IMG/VR virus record: IMGVR_UViG_3300045970_000319
Span: 1-34,951 of that record
Source of the DNA: a virus
Direction: 5' to 3' (one strand)
DNA: 34,951 bases
Both the position numbers and the translations under genes were made by a program. This document shows, one piece after another, positions 1 to 7,207 of the stretch; within the stretch, counting starts at the first letter, position 1, and each line of letters opens with the position of its first letter. The notes below the pieces were generated by a model. The model was not told the origin of the DNA. It did not search any database and saw only the letters and a program-made list of their open reading frames with translations.

Positions 1-73
1 TCGCATTGTGCTTCTCCTTTGGGACTGTTGTACCCCATTGGATGCCGATTGTCAAGTGCGGTCTAATACTAGC

Positions 74-89
74 GCGACCACATGGTCGC
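74..89. promoter_or_regulatory. Dispersed palindrome, copy 1 (intergenic)
   Basis: The 16-mer GCGACCACATGGTCGC differs at one central base from the perfect palindrome at 6565 and 28089. Its 7-bp arms GCGACCA/TGGTCGC are intact. A -10-like hexamer, TAATAC at 64-69, lies 4 bp upstream, the same offset as TATAAG at the 6565 copy. It precedes the HTH ORF and the tape measure gene. Likely a protein-binding site; the binding protein is unknown. Confidence 0.6.
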
Positions 90-153
90 AACCCTCGCTC
101 CCAGGTAAGAGTTGGTGTAGAGTACCTCGCAGGTTAAGTAGCCGGAGTTGCGC

Positions 154-402
154 TTGTCCCTGGAAGCTAATGCCAAAGATCTTCGTGATGCTTACTGGCA
201 TCGGGGGGAGACGCTTGTCAGCTTGGGAAAGCGTTACGGGTGCCTTCCCGGAACCGTCTGGAAGACATTTCGAAAGTTAGGTATTCCGACTCGAACTACG
301 CGGGAAGCTGCTGCTCTGAAGGATTGCGCGATTCTTCCGGAAGAAGCAACTCACATGCGATGTTCTAAAAAATTCATCATTGCATGCAGAGAAGGAGGGT
401 AG
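154..402 (+). CDS. Small helix-turn-helix protein
   Basis: Encodes about 82 aa. The first half, with the core DLRDAYWHRGETLVSLGKRYG followed by a recognition-helix-like stretch and GIPTRT, fits the HTH pattern of resolvase-type and homing-endonuclease DNA-binding domains. The TTG start at 154 is chosen because GGAG at 144-147 lies 6 nt upstream; the TTG at 148 sits right against that SD. The stop overlaps the SD of the tape measure gene (392-399), so the two are translationally coupled. A solitary HTH domain inside a tail operon is unusual; it could be a regulator, possibly of the palindrome at 74-89, or a remnant of a mobile endonuclease. Function is not known. The C-terminal 30 residues show no recognisable motif. 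Confidence 0.6.
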   Translation: MSLEANAKDLRDAYWHRGETLVSLGKRYGCLPGTVWKTFRKLGIPTRTTREAAALKDCAILPEEATHMRCSKKFIIACREGG

Positions 403-409
403 TCCGATC

Positions 410-3127
410 TTGAACCTCATGGGATTAGGGTTTAGTTTCGCCGGTAAGGACGACGGTCTGTCGAAGACTGTCGATAAGGCCGGGGACTCGGTAAACAAAC
501 TCTTTGGGGCGATGGGGAAGGTAGGCGAGGCTGCGTCTAAGTTCGGCGCAGTGGCCAAGCAGGGCCGTCAGCTTACTTCGGCTTTTGAGGGTACCCTGCT
601 GGCCAATAAGGCGGCCGGTACCGCCATCGCCTTCAACATGGGCGTTTGGGATAAGGCGGGGCAGTCGGCAGTAAAGACCGGTCAAAATATATCGCTAGGT
701 ATTGGCATCGGAATGGACGAAGCCACCACCGCCGCTATTGAGTTCGGTCGCGTCTCGGAGCAGATGAAGGCGATTGGGATTAACAGCGCAGAAGACTTAG
801 CCAAATCCATGCATGTGATGGGTATGAGCGCGACAGACCTTCGCGTCATGCTCACCACCATGGGTTCGATGGGGATTAAGAGCAAGGAGAGCATTCAGGA
901 GTTGAGTGGCGCCTTTATGGCGGCCGGTAAGTCGGCGGGTGACGTACGAGGCAGCCTCGCTCAGATGGGGCAGACTCTGAAGACTTTGGACGAAGTTGCC
1001 GTTAGGAAGACCGGCAAGTCCCTGACGCCAGAAGCTCTAGCAAAGCTAGGCAAAGAAGTCGCGGTGGTATCGGCTGGCTTCGCCAAGCTTGGCTATGGGG
1101 CGGCTGAGTCTCAAGAGACAGCCTCTGCGATGTTCGCCAAGCTGACTGAAGACCAAAAAGCGTTCCAGAACATGTTCTCTGGCACCGCAGACGATGTTCC
1201 GAAGCTGGCCGAAGAGTTAGCCATCTCGTCGGGAGACATCAACACCGCCTTCAAGCTTATGCAGAGCGGCCCGCAAGGCTTCGTTGAAGGCATGGCCGAT
1301 ATGGTGGCTACCGCCAAAAAGAACGGCGGAGATGTCGATAAGCTGATGACGTTCGTCGGTGCCCGGATGGAGCAGTCTCTTGGCGCCGATATGACCACCA
1401 AGCTGATGAAGTTCATGAAGAACGCAGACGGTAGCGTTCGTACCACAATGAAGTCGGTTGCGGACGCTACTGAGAAGGTCGGAGACGCTCAAAAGGCGTA
1501 TATCGACCCTCGCGGTCTAGACGAGAAACTCAAAATCGCTCAAGACATATTTGAGACGCGACTGCGCGAGATATCAAATAAGAGCAACGAGTTCCTCAAT
1601 GCTTCCAGGAGGGCCTATAGCGGGCTAGGGGACGAAATAGTAAAGCTGGGCAGCGACAAGGGCCCGGTGGGAGACCTCACCAGGACTTTGGCGGATCTTG
1701 ACCACAAGGGGCTAGCAGGATTACTTCCCAAGCGGCTACAGGGCATGGGGACGGCACTTGGTGGCTTCGGAGAGAAGATTGGCAGTACGTTACAGGGGCT
1801 AGTTTCCCCGTTCGGAGCCGTCAAGAGCGCGATAAGCCTGTTTGCTGTTGCGATGACCGATGCCTTCGTCAACGGACCGAAGACCATTACGGAAAAGAAC
1901 GAACTCGACAAGATGGTTACGCGTCAAGCCACGTTCTTTGACCGGGTCTCGATGGCTGCCGCTAAAGTCGGTGAGGATTTCGTTGGGTATATTGAAGCGC
2001 TCCCAGATAAAATCGCCATAGCTTTCGACGACATCTCTAAGGCAGTAAACGGATGGTTTGGGGCCAAGGGGAAACAGGGACAATCTGCGTGGACTGCCCG
2101 CATAAAAGACTGGTGGGAGCGGCTTAGCCGGGCCTGGAGTAAAGTAACGGTATCCATTTGGCCTGAGTTCAAGAAGTCCATCAACACCTTCTGGAAGGGG
2201 CTGATGGGTGCGTTTGATTTTTCCAGCGCCGATAAGGGTGCGGATGGGGAAAGCGCCGCAGCTAAGCTAGGGACTTGGTTACGAGATGTTTGGCTAAAGG
2301 CAGAAGCATGGTGGAGCACCGAGGTTTGGCCAAAAATATCCGCCTTCGGTTCTAACTTATGGGATGGGCTGCTTCACTCGTTCGACCCAGATAAAAATAA
2401 AAAGGCCGGTGACCCTAAAAATATGGGCACTAGCATCGGTAACTGGTTGGGTGAGGCTGGTAAGGTTCTGTGGGCGGAGCTTGAGATTTTTGGTCGCAAT
2501 TTTTGGGCGGGTTTAAGCGGTGCCTTTGATCCGCAGAAGAATAAGCTAGGAAGCTCCGGGATGGGGGAGCAGCTGGGGGCGTTTTTAGGGAAGGCTGCCA
2601 AAACTGCGTCAGACTGGATAGTGGATCATATTCCAGAGATGACAGAGAAGCTCATGAAGGCGCTGGCGAAAGGAGCTGGCAACTACGTCAAGAATGCGGT
2701 CTCTGACGTGTGGAACACTGAACCTACGGAGGCGGAAGCGGGAGAGGCGCTTCAGCGGTCGTTGGGGGCGGAATCCGCTAAACAAGCTGCCGCGTCCAGA
2801 AACTTCTATAAGAACGTTAAGTCCAATCCCAGCCCTGCGGCTCAAGCCCTAAGCTCGGAGTCGCCGCTTAGCGGTTCGCTGACTTCGGTTAGCGAGGACA
2901 TTACCACTAGCGCCAACGCCAACACTAAGGCGCTACTGGAGCAAAACGAGCGACTCCACAAGGATGACTTGGAAGAATCTCGAAAAAATAGGAAGGCCGC
3001 TATGGAGAGCAAGCTTCTTAGGACCATGACTAATGCGGAGTTTGATCAGGCAGACGGAGTAACTTCTGGCGTAATCTCCGGTTACAATGGTCAAACCTCT
3101 GCCGGTAAAACCAGAACCACCAAGTAA
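410..3127 (+). CDS. Tail tape measure protein
   Basis: About 905 aa, rich in Ala, Gly, Lys and Met, with long predicted helical stretches, a hydrophobic glycine-rich segment near residues 90-115, and Trp-rich repeated segments around 575-770 in which motifs such as FWxGLxGAFD recur. This size, composition and position just before LysM, hub and spike genes match the tape measure, which sets tail length and is ejected with DNA. At about 0.15 nm per residue, 905 aa would predict a tail near 135 nm (inference). The strong SD AAGGAGGG at 392-399 favours TTG at 410; ATG at 419 is the alternative. The C-terminus is charged and helical. No peptidoglycan hydrolase motif was recognised by eye. Confidence 0.88.
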   Translation: MNLMGLGFSFAGKDDGLSKTVDKAGDSVNKLFGAMGKVGEAASKFGAVAKQGRQLTSAFEGTLLANKAAGTAIAFNMGVWDKAGQSAVKTGQNISLGIGIGMDEATTAAIEFGRVSEQMKAIGINSAEDLAKSMHVMGMSATDLRVMLTTMGSMGIKSKESIQELSGAFMAAGKSAGDVRGSLAQMGQTLKTLDEVAVRKTGKSLTPEALAKLGKEVAVVSAGFAKLGYGAAESQETASAMFAKLTEDQKAFQNMFSGTADDVPKLAEELAISSGDINTAFKLMQSGPQGFVEGMADMVATAKKNGGDVDKLMTFVGARMEQSLGADMTTKLMKFMKNADGSVRTTMKSVADATEKVGDAQKAYIDPRGLDEKLKIAQDIFETRLREISNKSNEFLNASRRAYSGLGDEIVKLGSDKGPVGDLTRTLADLDHKGLAGLLPKRLQGMGTALGGFGEKIGSTLQGLVSPFGAVKSAISLFAVAMTDAFVNGPKTITEKNELDKMVTRQATFFDRVSMAAAKVGEDFVGYIEALPDKIAIAFDDISKAVNGWFGAKGKQGQSAWTARIKDWWERLSRAWSKVTVSIWPEFKKSINTFWKGLMGAFDFSSADKGADGESAAAKLGTWLRDVWLKAEAWWSTEVWPKISAFGSNLWDGLLHSFDPDKNKKAGDPKNMGTSIGNWLGEAGKVLWAELEIFGRNFWAGLSGAFDPQKNKLGSSGMGEQLGAFLGKAAKTASDWIVDHIPEMTEKLMKALAKGAGNYVKNAVSDVWNTEPTEAEAGEALQRSLGAESAKQAAASRNFYKNVKSNPSPAAQALSSESPLSGSLTSVSEDITTSANANTKALLEQNERLHKDDLEESRKNRKAAMESKLLRTMTNAEFDQADGVTSGVISGYNGQTSAGKTRTTK

Positions 3128-3130
3128 CGT

Positions 3131-3448
3131 ATGCCTACCTCCATAGTTACCAATAGCCGCTTAGGTTTCGCAGACTTGCTTCTTGGCGAAGGCGTAGAAT
3201 TTTGGGATTTGTTAGACCTTCCCGAAGTTATTATTCAATCAGATGACTTGCAGTACACCGTTACTGGGGCGGACCGAATCGACAACATTGCCTACCAGCA
3301 CTACGGGAACCCCACACTTTGGTGGGTTATAGCGGTCGCCAACGACATGGAGATGGTGCCCAACGCACTCTATACTGGGCAGGTGCTGCGCATTCCCGCC
3401 CCAAGGTACGTGCTTCAGCAGTTGTTCAAGCAGCCCAAGGTGCGGTAA
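3131..3448 (+). CDS. LysM-domain tail/baseplate protein
   Basis: 105 aa. The central part, YTVTGADRIDNIAYQHYG followed by NPTLWWVIAVAN, is the LysM-like fold seen in T4 gp53-type wedge proteins and P2 gpX-type tail proteins, which join the tube end to the baseplate hub. The conserved sequence from DRIDNIA to WWVIA and the final LRIP strand are visible. It begins 3 nt after the tape measure stop and ends directly against the GTG of the hub gene, so all three are probably co-translated. It is a single domain with no extension, the normal length for the family. Confidence 0.85.
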   Translation: MPTSIVTNSRLGFADLLLGEGVEFWDLLDLPEVIIQSDDLQYTVTGADRIDNIAYQHYGNPTLWWVIAVANDMEMVPNALYTGQVLRIPAPRYVLQQLFKQPKVR

Positions 3449-5140
3449 GTGGGCGAAGAATCCACCAGGTCGTACGACTTTTATTCGCCCTATATGTCGG
3501 CGGCTATTGTTACCAACGACGGCACTCGGGTGCCGCTGTTCACCAACACCATGAGTGGTAGCACTGCAATTACTACTGCCGGGGCGGCGGCGCTAAAGCT
3601 GACCAGTGGGAAGCAAGAAGGCAGCGGGTTGCAGTCCCTACCCTTCCTGGAAAGTCTCACCATTAAGCTGGATATGGGGTACCTGCCTAAGATAACCGCA
3701 GTGCTTTCCCCTCCGTATCGAGATGGGCAGAAGTTTTTGGATAGCCCCCTGATGGAGTGGGGGATGACCACCTTGGAGGTCCAGTTTGGGTACTCCTCTG
3801 GCACCCCGCAAGGGTCTGTACTCTCCCCATTGTTCCAGGGGTTAGTACTGAAGCCAGACATCTCGATTGGCACCCAGTACTCAATAACCCTTAACGCGAT
3901 GGGAGCCGCTAGTTACCGGATGACGGTAGACCAGCGCGCAGAACATCTCCCGTATACGAATCGGTTCGACATCATAAAGGCAGTAGCGGCGCGCGTTGGT
4001 TTAGAGGTAGGGCACCAAATATCCAGCCCAGAGGTGGCTAACGCGCTCTTTACAGATACCGTAAATGAGTTCCAGTCCTGGCGTACTGACTGGGCTTTTA
4101 TCTGGCAGCTAGTTAGAGACTGCGGTTGCTGGATGTTGGTTAACGACAAAAAGCTACTAATACTTGAGCGAAACGCAGCCCTAAGCGCGCGGCCAAAATA
4201 TACCCTGCGACTGTTTGATTTTGATAAAGGGCGCCTCGGCCCTATCCAGGGAGATTTTCCTATCCTGAGCATCAGTAGTCCCACCACTGCGGTGTATTTA
4301 CCTGGCTCTACACGAGCGTCGATAGTCCAAGGCATAAACAGCCAGACCGGTGCGGTTGTTAACGACAGTAGCGCTAACGACGATACTCTTGCGCCTACGA
4401 GAGTTGGAGGTGGGGGAGTCCGCATTGGATTAGAGTCAAAGTGGAATGCGGTCTCTGCCAGGGAGACTATGTCGGCAGAGATGGTGCCGGCAGTGCCGGC
4501 GGGATTTTATCCTCAGCAACAAACAGTTTCTGAGGTGGAGGGCGCAGCATACCCTGGGGACCCTAACTTCGATGCGGTGTTTAAGGCCGCAAAGGCGGAG
4601 TATGCAGCAGCCTTTACCGCAGGCATCACCCTAGAGGTAAACACGCTAGGTATTCCCGATGTGGTCCCAGGCGACATACTGGCAGTAGAGGGTGTGAGTG
4701 GTAGGTTTAATTTTAATTACGTAGTTCAGTCTGTTGTTCACACTTTGGGGACTGGGGGCTATACCTCGCAATTCTCAATGCTCAGTAACTCCTCAAACGT
4801 CTTCAGAGAGAGCGCCGCCAAAGGAAAGGTAAATACTTCAAAGCCTGTGGAGGAGCCGGATAAGAGCCAGGTGTCTGCTAAGGCTATGGAGGAGCTAAAT
4901 AACAAGGGGGCAATAAACTCAGTGGTGTACGGTATAGACAACGTTATGTCTGCCGTAAAAAGCGCGGCTGCGCAGAACGCGGCTTTTAAGAAAGCAGGCG
5001 AGGCTCAGTCGAAAGCAGCTAAAGCTAAAGCTAAAGCGGAGAGCAATGCTGCCGCAGCTAAAACAGCTACAGCTATTGGCGAGAGAATGCACGCCACCGC
5101 TAATGGGTTGAGTTGGCTGTACGAGGTTGCACCTAAGTAA
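3449..5140 (+). CDS. Baseplate hub protein (gp27 / late control D-like)
   Basis: 563 aa. It lies between the LysM protein and the OB-fold spike, where the hub (P2 gpD or T4 gp27 type) is found. The segment around residues 395-450, with LEVNTLGIPDVVPGDILAV and a following YVVQSVVHTL strand, is the pattern of the C-terminal hub barrel. The last 90 residues are Ala/Lys-rich and helical, an extension not typical of short gpD proteins, and may wrap the spike or tape measure (inference). GTG at 3449 follows TAA at 3446-3448 without a gap; the AAGG-like SD is inside the previous gene. Fold assignment is from motifs and position. Confidence 0.8.
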   Translation: MGEESTRSYDFYSPYMSAAIVTNDGTRVPLFTNTMSGSTAITTAGAAALKLTSGKQEGSGLQSLPFLESLTIKLDMGYLPKITAVLSPPYRDGQKFLDSPLMEWGMTTLEVQFGYSSGTPQGSVLSPLFQGLVLKPDISIGTQYSITLNAMGAASYRMTVDQRAEHLPYTNRFDIIKAVAARVGLEVGHQISSPEVANALFTDTVNEFQSWRTDWAFIWQLVRDCGCWMLVNDKKLLILERNAALSARPKYTLRLFDFDKGRLGPIQGDFPILSISSPTTAVYLPGSTRASIVQGINSQTGAVVNDSSANDDTLAPTRVGGGGVRIGLESKWNAVSARETMSAEMVPAVPAGFYPQQQTVSEVEGAAYPGDPNFDAVFKAAKAEYAAAFTAGITLEVNTLGIPDVVPGDILAVEGVSGRFNFNYVVQSVVHTLGTGGYTSQFSMLSNSSNVFRESAAKGKVNTSKPVEEPDKSQVSAKAMEELNNKGAINSVVYGIDNVMSAVKSAAAQNAAFKKAGEAQSKAAKAKAKAESNAAAAKTATAIGERMHATANGLSWLYEVAPK

Positions 5141-5155
5141 CAACACGGAAAACGC

Positions 5156-5992
5156 ATGCCCGCAGCCTTTGACATCTACTTCGAGAATTTGCTCCTCAAG
5201 GGGCTGGAGTACTTCAATAAGTACTACGGCAACTACCGAGCTATTGTGTCCTCGAATAGCGACCCTCAGAAGCGCGGTCGTATACAGCTCTACAGCCCCG
5301 ACGTGGGACAGACTACCGCTTTAGATATCTGGGTAGACCCTGCCTTTAGTTACTCTGGAGCAGGCCACGGCAGTTTCTGGCCCCCAGAGGTAGGGGACTT
5401 TGTTCGAGTAGCCTTCGATAACGGTAATGCCTCTCGGCCGGTTATCTACTGGGGCGGCTGGTTCAAGGAGAACGCAGTTCCGGAGAAGCTGGGCTACACC
5501 GAGGATGTCCCTACCAAGCGGGGCTGGGTCACTAAGGCGGGGCACGCGCTGGTGTTCAACGACGCTAGCGGCGGCGAGTCTCTAGAGCTTTCGTGGAAGG
5601 ACAGTAGCGCGAAGCTCACCATAGATGACCAAGCCAAAGTCACCATCGTGACCGGAAACTCCAGTATCGCCATCGACAAAGTTGGTCAGAGCATCAACAT
5701 CGTGGATGAGAACAACAACACCATTCAGATGACCTCCAGCGGGATAGTAATCAACACCAGCCAAAACATCAGCGTGGTAGGGACCAATGGGGCGGTTATT
5801 CAAGGCGCCACCATCGACCTTGATAGCTCGGTGGTGAATCTGACCAGTTCCGCATCTGAGCCTGCCGTGATGGGACGGGCGCTGATGACTTGGTTGACTA
5901 GCCATCAGCACGGGAGCGGCGTCGGGCCCACGAGCCCTCCTACCTCTCCGCCAGGTTCCAATATTCTCTCCACCAAGGCAAAGGTCGGCTGA
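5156..5992 (+). CDS. Baseplate central spike protein (gpV/gp5-like)
   Basis: 278 aa. Residues about 20-115 form the OB-fold of VgrG/gpV/gp5 spikes (AIVSSNSDPQKRGRIQLYSP, then VGDFVRVAFDNGNASRPVIYWG). From about 120 to 235 a run of short alternating Thr/Val/Ile strands forms the beta-helix needle. The end has HQHGSGVGPTSPP, the His-rich, Gly-Pro-Thr type motif near the spike tip that often binds metal. It trimerises to pierce the outer membrane. There is no lysozyme domain, unlike T4 gp5. The next gene overlaps by one base (TGATG). Confidence 0.88.
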   Translation: MPAAFDIYFENLLLKGLEYFNKYYGNYRAIVSSNSDPQKRGRIQLYSPDVGQTTALDIWVDPAFSYSGAGHGSFWPPEVGDFVRVAFDNGNASRPVIYWGGWFKENAVPEKLGYTEDVPTKRGWVTKAGHALVFNDASGGESLELSWKDSSAKLTIDDQAKVTIVTGNSSIAIDKVGQSINIVDENNNTIQMTSSGIVINTSQNISVVGTNGAVIQGATIDLDSSVVNLTSSASEPAVMGRALMTWLTSHQHGSGVGPTSPPTSPPGSNILSTKAKVG

Positions 5993-6498
5993 TGCCCCTT
6001 ATTTCTGCGGGCCTTCAAGCCAGTCTATTCCAAATCTTCACAAGTCAGCGGCAAATGACTCCGAGGCTTGCCGCCCAGAAGATGGCGAAGGCGTATGACA
6101 ACTACGCTAGAACCGCCATGGCGGCTGCATCTACTCCGGTCATTACTGGATTAGAGGCTCAGAAGCTGGAACAGACGCTGTATACCGCTATCTCTAACCC
6201 TAGAGTAGGGATGGCGCCCATCATTGCTGCGGCCTGGGGGGCGGGCGTTATGGCGTACTGGATGGCGCCTCCTGTGCCGTTTGTAGGCCCTCAGACCGGG
6301 ATGGTGCTACAGGCCGCCACGGTGGTGCCTATTATTACTGCGGGCCTTACCGCCTGTTTCTCCAACGTACTCAGCACTGAGAGCTTGAGCGCGCAACTGA
6401 TGTCTACGGCTTTAGATGCTGCGACCCGTACGGTGATGGTGACATTGCTTCCGCCGCCGCCCGCGCCGCCGGTTCCAGTAGTGGTTCCGCTGACCTGA
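5992..6498 (+). CDS. Unknown structural protein between spike and gp25
   Basis: 168 aa of unknown function. The N-terminal 70 residues look helical; the middle contains two hydrophobic Gly/Ala stretches (about 75-125) with a conserved-looking YWMAPPVPFVGP, and the C-terminus is a proline/valine-rich tail. It starts in overlap with the spike stop and is followed by an intergenic promoter region, so it ends this transcription block. Position suggests a baseplate or spike-associated component. It does not resemble a holin in length or charge pattern, though the hydrophobic stretches leave a membrane role possible. Confidence 0.7.
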   Translation: MPLISAGLQASLFQIFTSQRQMTPRLAAQKMAKAYDNYARTAMAAASTPVITGLEAQKLEQTLYTAISNPRVGMAPIIAAAWGAGVMAYWMAPPVPFVGPQTGMVLQAATVVPIITAGLTACFSNVLSTESLSAQLMSTALDAATRTVMVTLLPPPPAPPVPVVVPLT

Positions 6499-6515
6499 CC
6501 ACCAAAAGCGTCGAA

Positions 6516-6537
6516 GCTACTTCCACTCTTAAGTAGC
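6516..6537 (+). terminator. Weak inverted repeat after the 5992 gene
   Basis: A perfect 7-bp stem, GCTACTT (6516-6522) and AAGTAGC (6531-6537), has an 8-nt loop. No T-tract follows (the next bases are GGGAGG), so it is a poor intrinsic terminator. It may instead be an RNA-processing or boundary hairpin before the promoter at 6552. Confidence 0.35.
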
Positions 6538-6551
6538 GGGAGGTCAGTCTA

Positions 6552-6560
6552 TGCTATAAG
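6552..6560 (+). promoter_or_regulatory. Extended -10 promoter before gp25-like gene
   Basis: TGCTATAAG is a good extended -10 element (TGnTATAAT with one mismatch). No matching -35 is seen, as is allowed for extended -10 promoters. The predicted start of transcription, about 7 nt downstream, falls inside the palindrome at 6565-6580, so a protein bound there would block initiation. Confidence 0.55.
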
Positions 6561-6564
6561 TCGT

Positions 6565-6580
6565 GCGACCACGTGGTCGC
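6565..6580. promoter_or_regulatory. Dispersed palindrome, copy 2 (perfect, intergenic)
   Basis: GCGACCACGTGGTCGC is a perfect 16-bp palindrome, 4 bp downstream of the -10 hexamer TATAAG and 18 bp upstream of the gp25-like start codon. This is operator geometry. Confidence 0.65.
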
Positions 6581-6598
6581 GACCTTGGAGTTCAGCAA

Positions 6599-6979
6599 AT
6601 GGCTGCCAGCTCAACCTTCCGAGGCATTGCCTTTCCGTTCGACCGTGGGGCTACATCATTTCCGCAGCAGAACACTGATGCGGAGCTTGTAAAGCAATCC
6701 ATCATCCAAATACTGCTCACCGAACAGGGGGAGCGGCTGATGAGGCCCACCTTCGGAAGCGGGCTGATGTCCAAAGTATTTGAGAACAATGGGGCGTTAC
6801 TTGAGTCGCTGATTCAGGCAGAGGTTCGGACTGCGATTGGGAAGTGGGAGCCTCGGGCAATGGTTCAGGGAGTAGATATACAGCGGAAAGACAGCACCAT
6901 AACGGTGACCGTTAGCTTCATCGTAATCTCTAATCGGCAGCAAAGCGCGGTTAGCTTGCAGCTTTCGGCACCAAAGTAG
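6599..6979 (+). CDS. Baseplate wedge protein, gp25/gpW-like
   Basis: 126 aa. The gp25 fold is recognised by FPFDRGATSFPQQNTDAELVKQ, then IIQILLTEQGERLMRPTFGSGL and a later KVFE; the run from EQGER to RP.FGSG is the family signature. T4 gp25 and P2 gpW join the wedge to the sheath initiation complex. ATG at 6599 is chosen because GGAG at 6587-6590 lies 8 nt upstream and the palindrome ends just before; a longer GTG start at 6563 would read through the palindrome. It leads the wedge genes of this block. Confidence 0.88.
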   Translation: MAASSTFRGIAFPFDRGATSFPQQNTDAELVKQSIIQILLTEQGERLMRPTFGSGLMSKVFENNGALLESLIQAEVRTAIGKWEPRAMVQGVDIQRKDSTITVTVSFIVISNRQQSAVSLQLSAPK

Positions 6980-6988
6980 AGACAGACG

Positions 6989-7207
6989 ATGCCTAAGAAA
7001 CTAGATCTACTCGGTCAGTGGGCGCTACCCGAGGAGCAGTCCAGGAATCGTCGCAACACGGTGTGGCTTGCGTTTGAGGGCAAGACTCTGGATTTGAAGT
7101 CCTGGTCAAACCAAACTGGGATCAAATCAAAAACACTTCAGATGCGAGTCCTTCGTGGCTGGGATGCTGAAAGAGTCTTAGCAAGACCCGTTGGGAGATG
7201 GATATGA
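6989..7207 (+). CDS. Small HTH-like DNA-binding protein
   Basis: 72 aa. The run GKTLDLKSWSNQTGIKSKTL followed by RVLRGWDAERVLARP fits the solitary phage domain with the pattern W-x-GI-x-TL-x-R-x-GW-x-(E)-x-L-x-P, common in phage genomes and at homing endonuclease C-termini. It likely binds DNA. It sits between the gp25-like and J genes, which are usually adjacent, so it is probably an insertion into the tail operon. Its last codons overlap the start region of the J gene (7204). Role unknown. Confidence 0.65.
   Translation: MPKKLDLLGQWALPEEQSRNRRNTVWLAFEGKTLDLKSWSNQTGIKSKTLQMRVLRGWDAERVLARPVGRWI

Noticed and set aside
8-280. 90-aa plus ORF at the window start
   Set aside because: No recognisable motif, and it crosses the palindrome and the SD and start of the HTH ORF in another frame. 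Bases 1-60 may contain the end of an earlier gene, but no frame is convincing.
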